In this document: positions 51,688 through 60,841 of the stretch, piece after piece
Layout: each line of letters opens with the position of its first letter
Numbering within the stretch: position 1 is the stretch's first letter
Assembly: GCA_016795105.1 (NCBI GenBank)
Contig: JAEUIH010000005.1
Coordinates: forward strand, 133,220 to 197,219
From: Planctomyces sp.
GTDB lineage: Bacteria; Planctomycetota; Planctomycetia; Planctomycetales; Planctomycetaceae
DNA length: 64,000 bases
Reading direction: 5' to 3'
The notes under the pieces: generated by a model
What the model was told of the DNA's origin: nothing
Databases searched by the model: none
The model's input: the letters and a program-made list of their open reading frames with translations, nothing else
Made by a program: the position numbers and the translations under genes

Positions 51688-53400
51688 TTGAAAAAGTGGT
51701 TTGTGTCTGCAAATGGCAAGAACGGTGGTCCGTTTGATTCGATCAAGATCAACGAAATTCTGTCGTCAGGAAAAGTCCGAGACAGAGCATTTGTAAAACG
51801 CGACGAACTGCTTTCCGACTGGGAAGAGGTCTCGACAGTTCCATCGTTCACCACAATCATGGAACTTCCGGTCGCGTGCTATTGTTCGGAATGCGACACT
51901 AGAGTTTTGATGCCAGAGAACGACTCACGAGGGATAGTGCGCTGCCCGGAATGCGGTCACAAATCGCAACTCGTAAATTATCTGGATGACACGAGGAAGA
52001 TATTCGAAGAGATTCCGCTGGAACCGTGGGGAAAGTTCGATCTCGCGGTACTCGGTGCTGGTGCTCTGCTGCTGATAATAGGTGTGTGTGGGGCAATTGC
52101 CTTGCTGTTCAACGCATCGCTTTCAGTATTGCTGGGGTTTGTATTTCTCGTCACAGCGGCCGGCTTGTTTGGGGTAACATTCCATCATCGCGCACAAGCC
52201 AGTCGACATAGAAAACACATGCGCAGAGTCGAAGTGGCCCTTACCGACAGGAGCCGGGAGTTGGTGAGGCTGCAAGATGAGGCCTCAGCGATGAAGCGAA
52301 ACTTCAGGGAAGCCCAGGAATTTGCACTGCGAGACGCAAGAGAGGTTCACGAGAAGGCGAAGAGGGATGTGAGGGATGCTCACGAGAAGGCGCAGAACGA
52401 CGTTCGAGACGCCCTTGCAAAAGCGGAAAAGGAGGTGAAGGATGCTCTCAAGAAATCCAAGCTTGCAATTAAGGATGCAAGCGATCTAGTCCAACTTCAC
52501 ACAGAGATGACGAGCGCAATGGCGGAGAGATTCCTCTCTGAAACGCAGAAGTGGTGGACATCGAAAATGAATGGACAGAATTACCAGCTCACAAAGGATC
52601 GAATTACCAAAGCGATCGGCTTCGTCAGAAAGCAGGGCCACAAGGTTACGGAGTCTGAGGAAAAGAAGATGCTCAAACAACTGCAGGACGATTACGAGTC
52701 TGTGGTGAAGAGCGAACACGAAAAGGCTGAGCAGAGAAGAATCAAAGAACAAATGCGGGAAGAACTCAGAGTCGAACGTGAGCTAAAACGGGAAATGGAC
52801 CGTATTGAAGCAGAGCAACGTTCGATTGAGTCGGCCTTGAAAGAGGCGTTGAAAAAAGCGGGTGATGCTCATTCCGCTGAAGTAGAGAAATTGCGTCAAA
52901 TGCTCCTCGAGGCCGAGGAACGTGGCAGGCGCACAAAGTCTCAGGCTGAGCTGACAAGGGTTGGGCATGTGTATGTCATTTCGAACTATGGAGCGTTCGG
53001 AGAGAATACTTTCAAAGTTGGCTTAACCCGGCGTTTGGATCCAGAGGATCGCGTGAAGGAACTTGGTGATGCATCAGTGCCGTTTCCGTTTGACGTTCAT
53101 ATGATGATACTTTCTCAAGACGCCCCAGCTCTTGAACGGACGCTGCACATGGCGCTTCATCGCCATCGAGTCAATCGCGTCAATTTCCGGAAGGAATTCT
53201 TCAGAGTCGATATTGAAACAATCCACAAACTGGTCAAACGACACCACGGCGTGGTCGAATACAAAGTCGATCCCGAGGCACTTGAGTTTCGGCAAACGCA
53301 AAACATTTCGGATGACGACTTCGCGTTTCTTGAGAAGGCGAACCTCGCCGCGGGCATGGACGATGAAGACGATGATCTTGATGGAACTGACGGCGAGTAA
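51688..53400 (+). CDS. GYF_2 - zinc ribbon - two-span membrane - coiled coil - GIY-YIG nuclease fusion
   Basis: The protein has 570 residues from TTG 51688 behind GGGGGAG. In order: GYF_2-like domain (1-55: WFVSANGKNGGPFDS, SGKVRDRAFV), zinc ribbon (CSECD, CPECGH; 66-91), two membrane spans (about 118-141 and 145-165), a long coiled coil with DAREVHEKAKRDVRDAHEKAQ-type repeats, a DUF4041-like helical part, and a Mug113/T5orf172 type GIY-YIG domain (about 424-520: VGHVYVISNYGAFG, FKVGLTRRLDPEDRV, RTLHMALHRHRVNRVN). It would hold a nuclease at the inner membrane, where incoming phage DNA appears. This is a candidate superinfection-exclusion factor; the function is inferred from architecture. 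Confidence 0.75.
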   Translation: MKKWFVSANGKNGGPFDSIKINEILSSGKVRDRAFVKRDELLSDWEEVSTVPSFTTIMELPVACYCSECDTRVLMPENDSRGIVRCPECGHKSQLVNYLDDTRKIFEEIPLEPWGKFDLAVLGAGALLLIIGVCGAIALLFNASLSVLLGFVFLVTAAGLFGVTFHHRAQASRHRKHMRRVEVALTDRSRELVRLQDEASAMKRNFREAQEFALRDAREVHEKAKRDVRDAHEKAQNDVRDALAKAEKEVKDALKKSKLAIKDASDLVQLHTEMTSAMAERFLSETQKWWTSKMNGQNYQLTKDRITKAIGFVRKQGHKVTESEEKKMLKQLQDDYESVVKSEHEKAEQRRIKEQMREELRVERELKREMDRIEAEQRSIESALKEALKKAGDAHSAEVEKLRQMLLEAEERGRRTKSQAELTRVGHVYVISNYGAFGENTFKVGLTRRLDPEDRVKELGDASVPFPFDVHMMILSQDAPALERTLHMALHRHRVNRVNFRKEFFRVDIETIHKLVKRHHGVVEYKVDPEALEFRQTQNISDDDFAFLEKANLAAGMDDEDDDLDGTDGE

Positions 53401-53466
53401 TGATGTCACTGCTAAGAACGCGTAGCGCAACCACCAGATTCAAAACAGATTGTGAACTGTTACTAC

Positions 53467-54336
53467 TCACTCGGCCAAAGATGTATTTGGGGCATTGCTC
53501 GGTTCCGATGACTCAGGAGGTCCTGGTTCTTCCTGAGATTCCTCACTCTGTACTTCCGAAGCATCTTCGTTGACAGACTTTCTTGCAGCTCGTTCACGCA
53601 GGACCTTAGCGGCGGCTTTGTTGGCTTTCTTCTGCGCTTCCTCTGCCTTCTCGCCCTCGAGGACCTCCCGCTTCAGAACCTCGGAGCTGAGGACAGATTT
53701 GATCTCTTCGACTTCGACTTTCAAATCCGGAGAAAGTCGTTTCAGTTCCCTTCGGATCACCTGAAGCACTGGATCGCTAAGAATCATGGCGCCGAGGAAG
53801 TAGCGAGAGAGTGCGAGTTTCTGGCTGTGGTATTCACCCAGGATGGATTTAAGCCAACCTTCTTTACAGAACAAGTACAGCAGATCGATGTCTTTCGCGT
53901 TCTTTGGTCCGAGCGTAGAAAAGTCGATGTCGACGACCAAATCCGCTGAAATTGGCTTTGAAAACGTGACCTTGTAGACTCGCCAGTTGATTCCGTTTGT
54001 CAGCACAACCCAGTCGACACCTTGGTTTGCAGCATAGTCCACGGCCTGTTTGACGTGGGGTTCCTTCAAGTCGATACCGATGGCCTTGACCTCAATCAGC
54101 ATTTGAAGGCTGCCATCGATCTTTGTGGCCAAATCACAGAATGTTCCACGAATCGCGTGTTCAGACGTGATTTCAGAGTACTTGTCGTAGCCAAAGATCT
54201 CGGCCAGCATGTCGACAATGATGGTGACCGTGTCAGACTCACCAACGTCTCGGGACTTCGCGGCCACCAGGATCGGCTGAAATCTCTTGATGCCTGCAGA
54301 TATCCGTTCAGATGTCTTTGTCGGAATTTTCGCCAT
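53467..54336 (-). CDS. Type I restriction HsdR-N-like nuclease protein
   Basis: The protein has 289 residues on the minus strand. The N-terminal 190 residues resemble the stand-alone HsdR_N nuclease: MLAEIFGYDKYSEITSEH, GTFCDLATK (Asp68), MLIEVKAIG (Glu82-x-Lys84), KQAVDYAANQGVDWVVLTNGINWRVYKV. The helicase domains of HsdR are absent. A charged, disordered tail follows. Such proteins are widespread in phages and prophages and of unknown role. It is convergent with the GIY-YIG gene. Confidence 0.8.
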   Translation of the reverse strand: MAKIPTKTSERISAGIKRFQPILVAAKSRDVGESDTVTIIVDMLAEIFGYDKYSEITSEHAIRGTFCDLATKIDGSLQMLIEVKAIGIDLKEPHVKQAVDYAANQGVDWVVLTNGINWRVYKVTFSKPISADLVVDIDFSTLGPKNAKDIDLLYLFCKEGWLKSILGEYHSQKLALSRYFLGAMILSDPVLQVIRRELKRLSPDLKVEVEEIKSVLSSEVLKREVLEGEKAEEAQKKANKAAAKVLRERAARKSVNEDASEVQSEESQEEPGPPESSEPSNAPNTSLAE

Positions 54337-54707
54337 TGAACGGCCTTTGTTGTTTTGGGTGGATACTTTGTGGGCATGAAATTCGGCCCCCCAGCATGTG
54401 AAACGATTCCCTACGTGTCAACTGTCCACGGACTAATCCCGCCACGCTCAAGCTGAGATCGATCGCATTGGATGGAAAACACAACATGTAGTGCTCAAAC
54501 ACTACAAAAAACCGAATCGGGAAAACGACTCTTGCAACCTCCATCACGTCTGGTAGTCTGCCGCTTCCTGACACGACTCAACAACGGCGGACGGAACCGC
54601 TCGACAGCAGACCGGAAACCGTTCAGATGCGAGCAACAGACAATCATTGGCAGGCCGTTGCCATCACACGCGAGTTCGCGGGAGACCGCTGGAGCTCTCC
54701 GCCGCCT
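54337..54707. other. Non-coding stretch between two minus-strand genes
   Basis: The stretch has no gene. It holds a GTAGTG-CTCAAA-CACTAC palindrome (54488-54505) flanked by A residues, which could be an operator for the minus-strand nuclease gene. Confidence 0.4.
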
Positions 54708-54920
54708 TCAATCTGAAGAGCTGGGGTTCCGTCGCTCATTCAATCTTGCCAGCTCTGCTTTCAGAACCTTGCGTATCCAATCGCTTGTGGATTGATCAGC
54801 TTCTGTAGCCGCTGATTCGTAGCGCTGCTTCTCATCGACGGTTGCCAGGAATACAACCGTTTCGCTGCGTTTCTGCTTTGCTGGTTTCTTCTTTGCCATG
54901 CGGTGTGGTTTAACTCGCAT
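54708..54920 (-). CDS. Small ribbon-helix-helix-like protein
   Basis: The protein has 70 residues from the ATG at 54920-54918, behind GGGAGA; ATG at 54899 is an alternative. A basic N-terminus (MAKKKPAKQKRSETVVFLA) is followed by TVDEKQRYESAATEADQSTSDWIRKVLKAELARL, which fits a ribbon-helix-helix fold. It could be the phage's lysogeny regulator, since no CI-type repressor was seen, but that is an inference. Confidence 0.55.
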   Translation of the reverse strand: MRVKPHRMAKKKPAKQKRSETVVFLATVDEKQRYESAATEADQSTSDWIRKVLKAELARLNERRNPSSSD

Positions 54921-55311
54921 TGGTATCTCCCTGCAATTCGATCTGGAAAACATATCAATGTTATTGACATCTTATAAGGATTCTATCAAATTGCGGTCCG
55001 GCACGGATGGCTGTCTGGCGGCTTGCCAACCGTTCCTTCGAAAACTCCTCATCGGGTACGCCCGATCTTCGACCCGCCGCGGGGGACCGCCAGCCCCCGC
55101 GCGCGGGTTTTGTGTTTTTTGGAGGCAACGCTTCATGAATGACTTCTGACAACAAAAAAACCCCCGAGACGCCAATCTCGGAGGTTTCATGATTCAGGGG
55201 CTTCCCTGCATTTGTTTGTGCTGAGAGCGGGTACCAGCCGTCTCTCAGCGGTTGCAAAAACCTCGGCTAAGAAGTTTCGGCACCGTAGAGCATACGGTGG
55301 GCGTGGGAAAT
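54921..55311. other. Regulatory stretch between the repressor-like gene and the integrase region
   Basis: It holds three hairpins: CGCGGGGG/CCCCCGCG (near 55078-55101, followed by a T-rich run), CCCCGAGA/TCTCGGAGG (55151-55180, with a T-run on the minus strand) and GCTGAGAG/CTCTCAGC (near 55220-55250). It probably insulates the two transcription units. Confidence 0.5.
55145..55185 (-). terminator. Rho-independent terminator, minus strand
   Basis: On the minus strand ACCTCCGAGA pairs with TCTCGGGGGT across TTGGCG and a run of T follows. It would stop transcription entering the minus-strand genes from the integrase side. Confidence 0.65.
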
Positions 55312-55584
55312 ATGTCAAGTTCCAGCCAGAATTGGGATTGGTTGGTGCAGATTTGCACGAACCCACCAGAGAAAACCTGGGAGTGCGTACCACCTACAAA
55401 CTGGCGATTCTGTCCAGGAAAATCTGGGGAACCATGGGTGTCGTACGAAATCGCTTCACAGGTTTTGCGCATGAGTGCGGCGACGATTGAACGGAAGGCC
55501 CGGCGAGTGAAAAAGCACCCAGCGTTCCCCGGATTGATCCGGCTTACTGATTTCGAGGACATTGGCAATGGCGAAGAAACGTAG
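55312..55584 (+). CDS. Possible small DNA-binding protein before the integrase
   Basis: The frame gives 90 residues and overlaps the integrase start by 17 bp. The C-terminal part, GEPWVSYEIASQVLRMSAATIERKARRVKKHPAFPGLIRL, reads like a helix-turn-helix with a basic end. The N-terminal part is tryptophan- and cysteine-rich. The start is uncertain. Confidence 0.4.
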   Translation: MSSSSQNWDWLVQICTNPPEKTWECVPPTNWRFCPGKSGEPWVSYEIASQVLRMSAATIERKARRVKKHPAFPGLIRLTDFEDIGNGEET

Positions 55585-56647
55585 TCGGCAGGCCCATACC
55601 GGAAGTGTCTACCAGTCGGGAGGTCAGTGGTACGCAGCTGTGATGGTTCACGGCCGGAGACGTCGCATACGGTGTGAAACAAAGGCAGAGGCTTTACAAA
55701 AGCGGTTCGAACTCTGCCAACTTGCAGAGGCGAATTCCAGTTTGGTTGCTTCCACATTTGGGGTGTTTCGACTGCGTTGGCTGGAGACCGTAAAGGCCAA
55801 CAAAGCAGCGAATACCCATGAAGCAATCAAGTACGCCCTGAGACATTTCGAGCCGCTTGATCAGATTCCACTCGAGAAAGTCACAGGGCAGTCGATTCAA
55901 ACGGTGCTGAATGGGCTCAACGGTCGTTCCCGGCAACATGCCTTCGACAAATGCCGACAAATGCTAAACATGGCCGTGCGTTGGAAGTGCCTACTGAGCA
56001 ATCCGATGGAGCACATGGATCGTCCCGCTCATGAACGAGGTGCGATTGACCCGTTTGAAGTCGGTGAGGTCTCGATGATCCTCGAGGCGTTGAAGGATTG
56101 TCGTTACGGGGCCGCCGTTGCGCTGGCGTTCTGTTGCGGTCTTCGAGGTGGCGAACTCTGGGGGCTTCAGTGGGGAGATTTGAAGGGAAACGAACTGACC
56201 ATTCAGCGACAGGCGTGTGAGGTGTCAGGGAAGGTTGAGATCAAGACGACAAAAACGACCAATTCAATTCGTAGAATACTCATTGCAGATTCTGTTTTGA
56301 CAGAGATCCACGTCCGTCGTGAGGAATCACTTCGAGAAGGCAATGCTGCCATTGCCTGGATGTTTCCGGGACTCAGGGGAGAAGTGACACGGCGAAGCAA
56401 TTTTGCCCACCGTGTGTGGAACCCTTTGCTCAAGCAGCTCAAGCTCCGGCAACGAGGCTTTCATCATGCGAGACATACAGCCGCAACATTGTTGCTGAAT
56501 GCCGGATCCGTGCCACTGGCTGTTGTGTCGAAGATTTTAGGCCATGCCAGTCCGAAGATTACTCTCCAGACTTATGCTCATGTAATGACAGCCGACCTTG
56601 AAAAACACAGAAACGCATTCGACGTCATCACGAGAAAGCTGGGGTGA
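55568..56647 (+). CDS. int: Tyrosine recombinase (phage integrase)
   Basis: The protein has 359 residues from ATG 55568. An N-terminal arm-binding region (SGGQWYAAVMVHGRRRRIRCETKAEAL) is followed by a SAM-like core-binding domain and the catalytic domain with LRGGELWGLQW (Arg193), HHARHTAATLLL (His299/Arg302), LGHASPKITLQTY (His326) and Tyr336. All catalytic residues are present. It lies beside attR and the tRNA-Ala target, as usual for tRNA-directed integrases. Confidence 0.95.
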   Translation: MAKKRSRQAHTGSVYQSGGQWYAAVMVHGRRRRIRCETKAEALQKRFELCQLAEANSSLVASTFGVFRLRWLETVKANKAANTHEAIKYALRHFEPLDQIPLEKVTGQSIQTVLNGLNGRSRQHAFDKCRQMLNMAVRWKCLLSNPMEHMDRPAHERGAIDPFEVGEVSMILEALKDCRYGAAVALAFCCGLRGGELWGLQWGDLKGNELTIQRQACEVSGKVEIKTTKTTNSIRRILIADSVLTEIHVRREESLREGNAAIAWMFPGLRGEVTRRSNFAHRVWNPLLKQLKLRQRGFHHARHTAATLLLNAGSVPLAVVSKILGHASPKITLQTYAHVMTADLEKHRNAFDVITRKLG

Positions 56648-56706
56648 TGGATCACAGCAAGTTGTCACCGACGCGGTTGCGGAACCTGAGTAGTCGGGTG
56701 TGCAGA

Positions 56707-56730
56707 ATGTTTTGCGCCACGTTTTGCGCC
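56707..56730. promoter_or_regulatory. Right pair of candidate integrase arm sites
   Basis: ATGTTTTGCGCC (56707-56718) and ACGTTTTGCGCC (56719-56730) lie 39 bp inside attR, in the same orientation as the pair near attL. Confidence 0.65.
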
Positions 56731-56735
56731 AACGC

Positions 56736-56768
56736 AAAAAGCTGGAAGTGAAAACTCCCAGCTTTTTT
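56736..56768 (+). terminator. Terminator after the integrase gene
   Basis: AAAAAGCTGG pairs with CCAGCTTTTTT around AAGTGAAAACTC. It lies between the arm sites and the attR core and would work in both directions. Confidence 0.8.
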
Positions 56769-56769
56769 C

Positions 56770-56844
<75 letters not shown>

Positions 56845-56907
56845 GGGACGGTGGGAACGCTATCGGGTTGCGGGATTGGTGTCAAGTTGTTTCGTGTGTG
56901 GTTCCGT

Positions 56908-57564
56908 TCACGGGGAAGTCGCAGCCGACGGGTTGTTGTTGTACCACGTTACTTTCTCTGAATTGGGTGTGCGGGTGCCTGTGGGCCAGGGTTTTGAGGG
57001 ATAACCGAGGTAAAACAGGCCAAGGACTTTGTCGTCGGGCGACATTCCGAGGAAATCACGAAATTCGTTGGTACAAATCGGGGCTCCGGAAGACCAATAG
57101 CCGCCAATTCCCAGGGCAGTGGCCATCAGGTGCAAATTTTGAACTGCACAGGCAACGGCTTCAATTTCCTCGATTTCCGGGATCTTCTTCGAAACCTGGC
57201 GGTGCATGCCAATTGCCAGAATGCAGGGGGACAGTGACGGGTTTCGACACAGCTTTTCAGCTTTTGCATCCTGAATCTGGTCGGCTGACGTCGTTGAACG
57301 GTAAATTCGAGCCAATTCTTCGCCAAGTGCGATTCTTGTGTCACCTTCAAAGACGACAAAACGCCAGGGTTCGGTCATTCCGTGAGTGGGAGCCCAGTTG
57401 GCTGCTTCAAACAGCTGGTCGAGGATGGCGGGGGGGATTGGGGTTTCCAGATAGTCGCCGGGCTTGATGGAACGACGGTTGCTGATGATCCGCAGAATGA
57501 CGGCGGCGTCTGTTTCGGGCCGGGTATCGAGCAAGTTTTCGGGCCGGATTTCGGGGGCAGGCAT
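56908..57564 (-). CDS. Nitroreductase-family flavoprotein
   Basis: The protein has 218 residues. It has RIISNRRSIKPGDY near the N-terminus, AANWAPTHGMTEPWRFVVF (FMN-binding), CAVQNLHLMATALGIGGYWSSGA, and LGLFYLGYPSK at the end, typical of the YdjA-like branch. These FMN enzymes reduce nitro compounds or other electron acceptors with NAD(P)H. It is the first host gene right of the prophage. Confidence 0.9.
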   Translation of the reverse strand: MPAPEIRPENLLDTRPETDAAVILRIISNRRSIKPGDYLETPIPPAILDQLFEAANWAPTHGMTEPWRFVVFEGDTRIALGEELARIYRSTTSADQIQDAKAEKLCRNPSLSPCILAIGMHRQVSKKIPEIEEIEAVACAVQNLHLMATALGIGGYWSSGAPICTNEFRDFLGMSPDDKVLGLFYLGYPSKPWPTGTRTPNSEKVTWYNNNPSAATSP

Positions 57565-57769
57565 TCGTCTGGACTCACGATACTCAAAAAAACAGTGAAA
57601 ATAGCTCCGCGATCCACCTTGTCGGCGGTTCCGGGCAGATTATCGTTTGACGCCGGGAAAACCGAGTCCTCGCTGAGAACGGTTTGCCAGTTCGAACATT
57701 TCCGTTTATCCTGTAGCAGCGTTTATCGCAAATCAATCAAAGTACGTTTACACAACGAGATCGTGTTCC

Positions 57770-60130
57770 ATGACCAAATCCGACGGGGACTTCCAAAAAC
57801 GACTGACTGAAGCCACTGACATGCTGTCAGGCGGCACATTTGGAGTTGATCCAAATGCCGAAGGGCTTGGAAGCGAGCTGCTGTTCGACGACTACGATGA
57901 TACTCAGTCAGCCGTCGACGCACTGCTCGGAATTAATCGCGAGTCCAGCGCGAACGCGGAGAAGGTGGAAAGCTCTCAGGGCCGAGGCCTTGACGGTCTA
58001 ATCGATAAAGAATCCGTCGGCGATCTTCCTCAGCGAGAAACCTCGCTGGAGTTCGAAGATGACCTCGATGATCTGATCGTCTTCAATGACAGCGACGAAG
58101 ATGAGGATGAAGAGGAAGAAGACGACGACGATTTTGATGACGACGAGGACGACGAAGAAGAAGATGACGAAGACTTCGGCTTCGATGACGACGAAGAAGA
58201 TGACGAGGACGATGAGGATTTCGCAGACGACATTGATGACTCTGTGGGCGCCGAAGTCTCCGACGAAGTTGAAGACGTTGAAGATGAAGCCGATGACGTA
58301 GTGTTTGACGACGAAGACGATGTCGTTTTCGAAGATGATACCAAGCCGACGCCTGCCTCAAAGGCAACTCCTGTTAAGGCAGAGCGCGCCCAAAAAAAAG
58401 AGACCGCCAAACGCGACCAGCCTGAGGACCGAAAAGCCGGACGTCGTGGACAGAAACCAGTCTCCGGAAAGTCGGATGAATCCTACTGGGATGAGCTCGA
58501 TCGATGGGTCTGGGATGATGAAGAGTCCACTGAAACGGCTGAATCTGCGGACGAAGACTCGGAACTCGATGCGGATGATGACGAAGTCGAAGTGTCATCA
58601 CCAGCAGCCGATGCTGAAACAGATGCAGACGGTGATAAGGGCGAGAAAAAACGCCGAGGTCGACGTCGAGGTGGCCGCGGTCGTGGTCGACGTCGGAGAT
58701 CCGGACCGGGCTCTGATGAAACAACGACTGCGGACAGCAGCTCTGCCAGTGATGATGAAGGCGATGAAGATGATCTCGCCGACATTCTGTTTGAAGAAGA
58801 TCAGGAAGATATCGTAAGCGTTTCTGCGGCGAGCCAGAAAGCTCAGCGAAAAAGTCCACCAGAGCCTGCAGCTGCCCCGCGTGCTGCGGCACCGGCTCAG
58901 AAAAAAGAGGAACCAGCAGAGAGCAAAGAATCTGATGAAAGTTCACAGGGCGGACGTGGTGGTCGAGGCCGCCGCGGACGTCGTGGACGCGCAAGCAATG
59001 AAGAGCGATCCGGACGACGTGGGCATCGCGGCAACCGTGTCGACGAAGATCGACATATGCGATTTGTCGATGATGAAGACGAAGATGATTTTGAAGATGA
59101 CGATGTCATCGTGGATCTGGACGAAGACTTTGAGGAAGAAGAAGTCGAAGAACCCGTTCGAGGCAGTCGTGGCCCGGGACGTGGCCGAGGTGACCGATCC
59201 GGTCGTGGCGAATCCGCTGAAACGGAAACTCGCGGCCGAGGTCGTGGTGGTGAACGCGAACGAAGCTCTGAACGTGGCGGAGAGCGCAGCTCTGAACGCA
59301 CCGGAGAACGAAGCGGCCAGCGTGAACGCGGTGGTGAACAGCGTGAACGCGGTGGAGAACAGCGGGAACGTGGCGGTGAGCAGCGGCCTCGTGGCGGCGA
59401 ACAACGTGAACGCGGTGGAGAACAGCGTGAACGCGGGGCCGAGCAGCGGGAACGCGGCGGTGAGCAGCGGGCGCGTGGTGGTGAGCAGCGTGAACGCGGC
59501 AATGCACCGCGTCAGCGTGGCGTTGAACCACGCAATACAGAACCACGCGGTACGGATTCACGAAGCACCGAATCACGAAGCACAGAGCCTCGTGGTGGCG
59601 ATCGAGATCGCTCTTCTCGCGGAGGAGAGCGGCAGCGAGGAGACCGCGGCCGGGGCGCTGAACGTGAAGCGGTTGCCAAAGAATCCTCTGCTCGCGAAAC
59701 AAGCCGGGAAACCGGCCGTGATGCGGGACGCGAGACGACCGGCCGCGACTCAGGCCGCGAAGCTGGCAGAGATGCCGGACGCGACGCGACGAGAGACTCC
59801 GGTCGGCGTCAGGAACGCCCTCGTCGTGAAGCCGAGACTGCAGCCAAAGGACGCCAGGAAGAAGTTCGAGAAGAGCGAACCCCACGTGAAGAGGGACGTC
59901 GACGATCCGAAGGAACAACTCGGAAGCCAGACGAATCGACTCGGCGTGAACGACCTCAGAAAACTGAACGAACAGAGACTGTTGCTCGAGTCGCACCGGA
60001 GTTTCAGGAAATTCCGACCTGGGAAGAAGCAATCGGATTATTGTCGATCAAGAATCCCTCTGAGGAACAAAATCGACGGTCTGATGCTGGCCGAGGCGGA
60101 CGCGGTGGACGGCCTCCACGCAGAAGATAG
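57770..60130 (+). CDS. Large disordered acidic/RGG-repeat protein
   Basis: The protein has 786 residues. After about 100 ordinary residues there are long Asp/Glu runs (58090-58350), then alternating basic RRGRRRGGRGRGRRRR blocks and acidic blocks, and a run of seven-residue repeats of the type GGEQRER (59318-59500). The last 45 residues (FQEIPTWEEAIGLLSIKNPSEEQNRRSD then GRGGRGGRPPRRR, given as two adjoining segments) look conserved. Such RGG proteins may bind RNA or form condensates. Longer reading frames in other phases over the repeats are by-products of composition. Confidence 0.75.
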   Translation: MTKSDGDFQKRLTEATDMLSGGTFGVDPNAEGLGSELLFDDYDDTQSAVDALLGINRESSANAEKVESSQGRGLDGLIDKESVGDLPQRETSLEFEDDLDDLIVFNDSDEDEDEEEEDDDDFDDDEDDEEEDDEDFGFDDDEEDDEDDEDFADDIDDSVGAEVSDEVEDVEDEADDVVFDDEDDVVFEDDTKPTPASKATPVKAERAQKKETAKRDQPEDRKAGRRGQKPVSGKSDESYWDELDRWVWDDEESTETAESADEDSELDADDDEVEVSSPAADAETDADGDKGEKKRRGRRRGGRGRGRRRRSGPGSDETTTADSSSASDDEGDEDDLADILFEEDQEDIVSVSAASQKAQRKSPPEPAAAPRAAAPAQKKEEPAESKESDESSQGGRGGRGRRGRRGRASNEERSGRRGHRGNRVDEDRHMRFVDDEDEDDFEDDDVIVDLDEDFEEEEVEEPVRGSRGPGRGRGDRSGRGESAETETRGRGRGGERERSSERGGERSSERTGERSGQRERGGEQRERGGEQRERGGEQRPRGGEQRERGGEQRERGAEQRERGGEQRARGGEQRERGNAPRQRGVEPRNTEPRGTDSRSTESRSTEPRGGDRDRSSRGGERQRGDRGRGAEREAVAKESSARETSRETGRDAGRETTGRDSGREAGRDAGRDATRDSGRRQERPRREAETAAKGRQEEVREERTPREEGRRRSEGTTRKPDESTRRERPQKTERTETVARVAPEFQEIPTWEEAIGLLSIKNPSEEQNRRSDAGRGGRGGRPPRRR
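59318..59500 (+). repeat. 21-bp tandem repeats in the RGG gene
   Basis: Nearly nine copies of a 21-bp unit encode GGEQRER and variants (GGEQRPR, GAEQRER, GGEQRAR). The units differ by base substitutions and stay in frame. Confidence 0.85.
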
Positions 60131-60339
60131 TTTAGGCAGCATGGCAGGAACGTCAGCCCGTGCGACGGGACAGGACCTGCTGCCCTGCTGTTTGTAGCGA
60201 TTATTGGGGAAATCCGGGCTGACGTGAACCGGAGCGTCGAAATGCGGGTCTTCATTGAAAGACGGGCATTAGAACTGCCGAAATTGTCCCGTGGAGTGTC
60301 TTGAAAAATAGGTACTCCGCGGTAAACTTTGCTCAACGA

Positions 60340-60413
<74 letters not shown>

Positions 60414-60414
60414 T

Positions 60415-60452
60415 TCAAAAAAGCCTTCCGGTTCATTCCGGAAGGCTTTTTT
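60415..60452 (+). terminator. Terminator after tRNA-Asp
   Basis: GCCTTCCGG pairs with CCGGAAGGC around TTCATT, with AAAAAA before and TTTTTT after the stem. Confidence 0.92.
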
Positions 60453-60455
60453 GTT

Positions 60456-60841
60456 GCCATAAGTCTGCGTGTGTCATGCACTAGATCGTATTGGAATTTC
60501 CTGACTGTCATAGTCTTTATTGTGTCTTGATGTCGTCTCTGGCCTTGGCCCGAATGGCACTCGTCTCGCCTACCCGAGACGGCTCGTGATGACCTTCGCC
60601 TCAAGGACCCGCGATTGTTTCGAGGTGTACGGCTCCCTCGAGCTGGCCTGAAATTCCTCGCTCGACTCCGAATGCAACGCCCGCTCCATCGTGACTTGTG
60701 CAGCATGGGGGTTACCAGGTAGACCAGTGCTGAATGGATTCAAAATGAGAGCCCGCATGCGGGTTTCACTTGCCAGATGAGCCCCATAACCTAAGTACTC
60801 AATACGTAATCTGGTTTCCCCGCCTGGCCAACAGCCGAGCT
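60456..60841. other. Non-coding stretch before the PilZ-like gene
   Basis: No convincing gene is seen. A perfect palindrome CCCGCATGCGGG lies at 60752-60763, followed by TTT. It may be a terminator or an operator. Confidence 0.45.

Noticed and set aside
59318-59500. CRISPR-like regular repeats
   Set aside because: The 21-bp units are contiguous without spacers, stay in frame and encode GGEQRER variants.
58881-60197. 438-codon plus-strand frame and several long minus-strand frames over the RGG gene
   Set aside because: They follow from the strongly biased Asp/Glu/Arg/Gly codons and repeats. Their products are low-complexity and have no domain, while the 786-residue frame has ordinary N- and C-termini.
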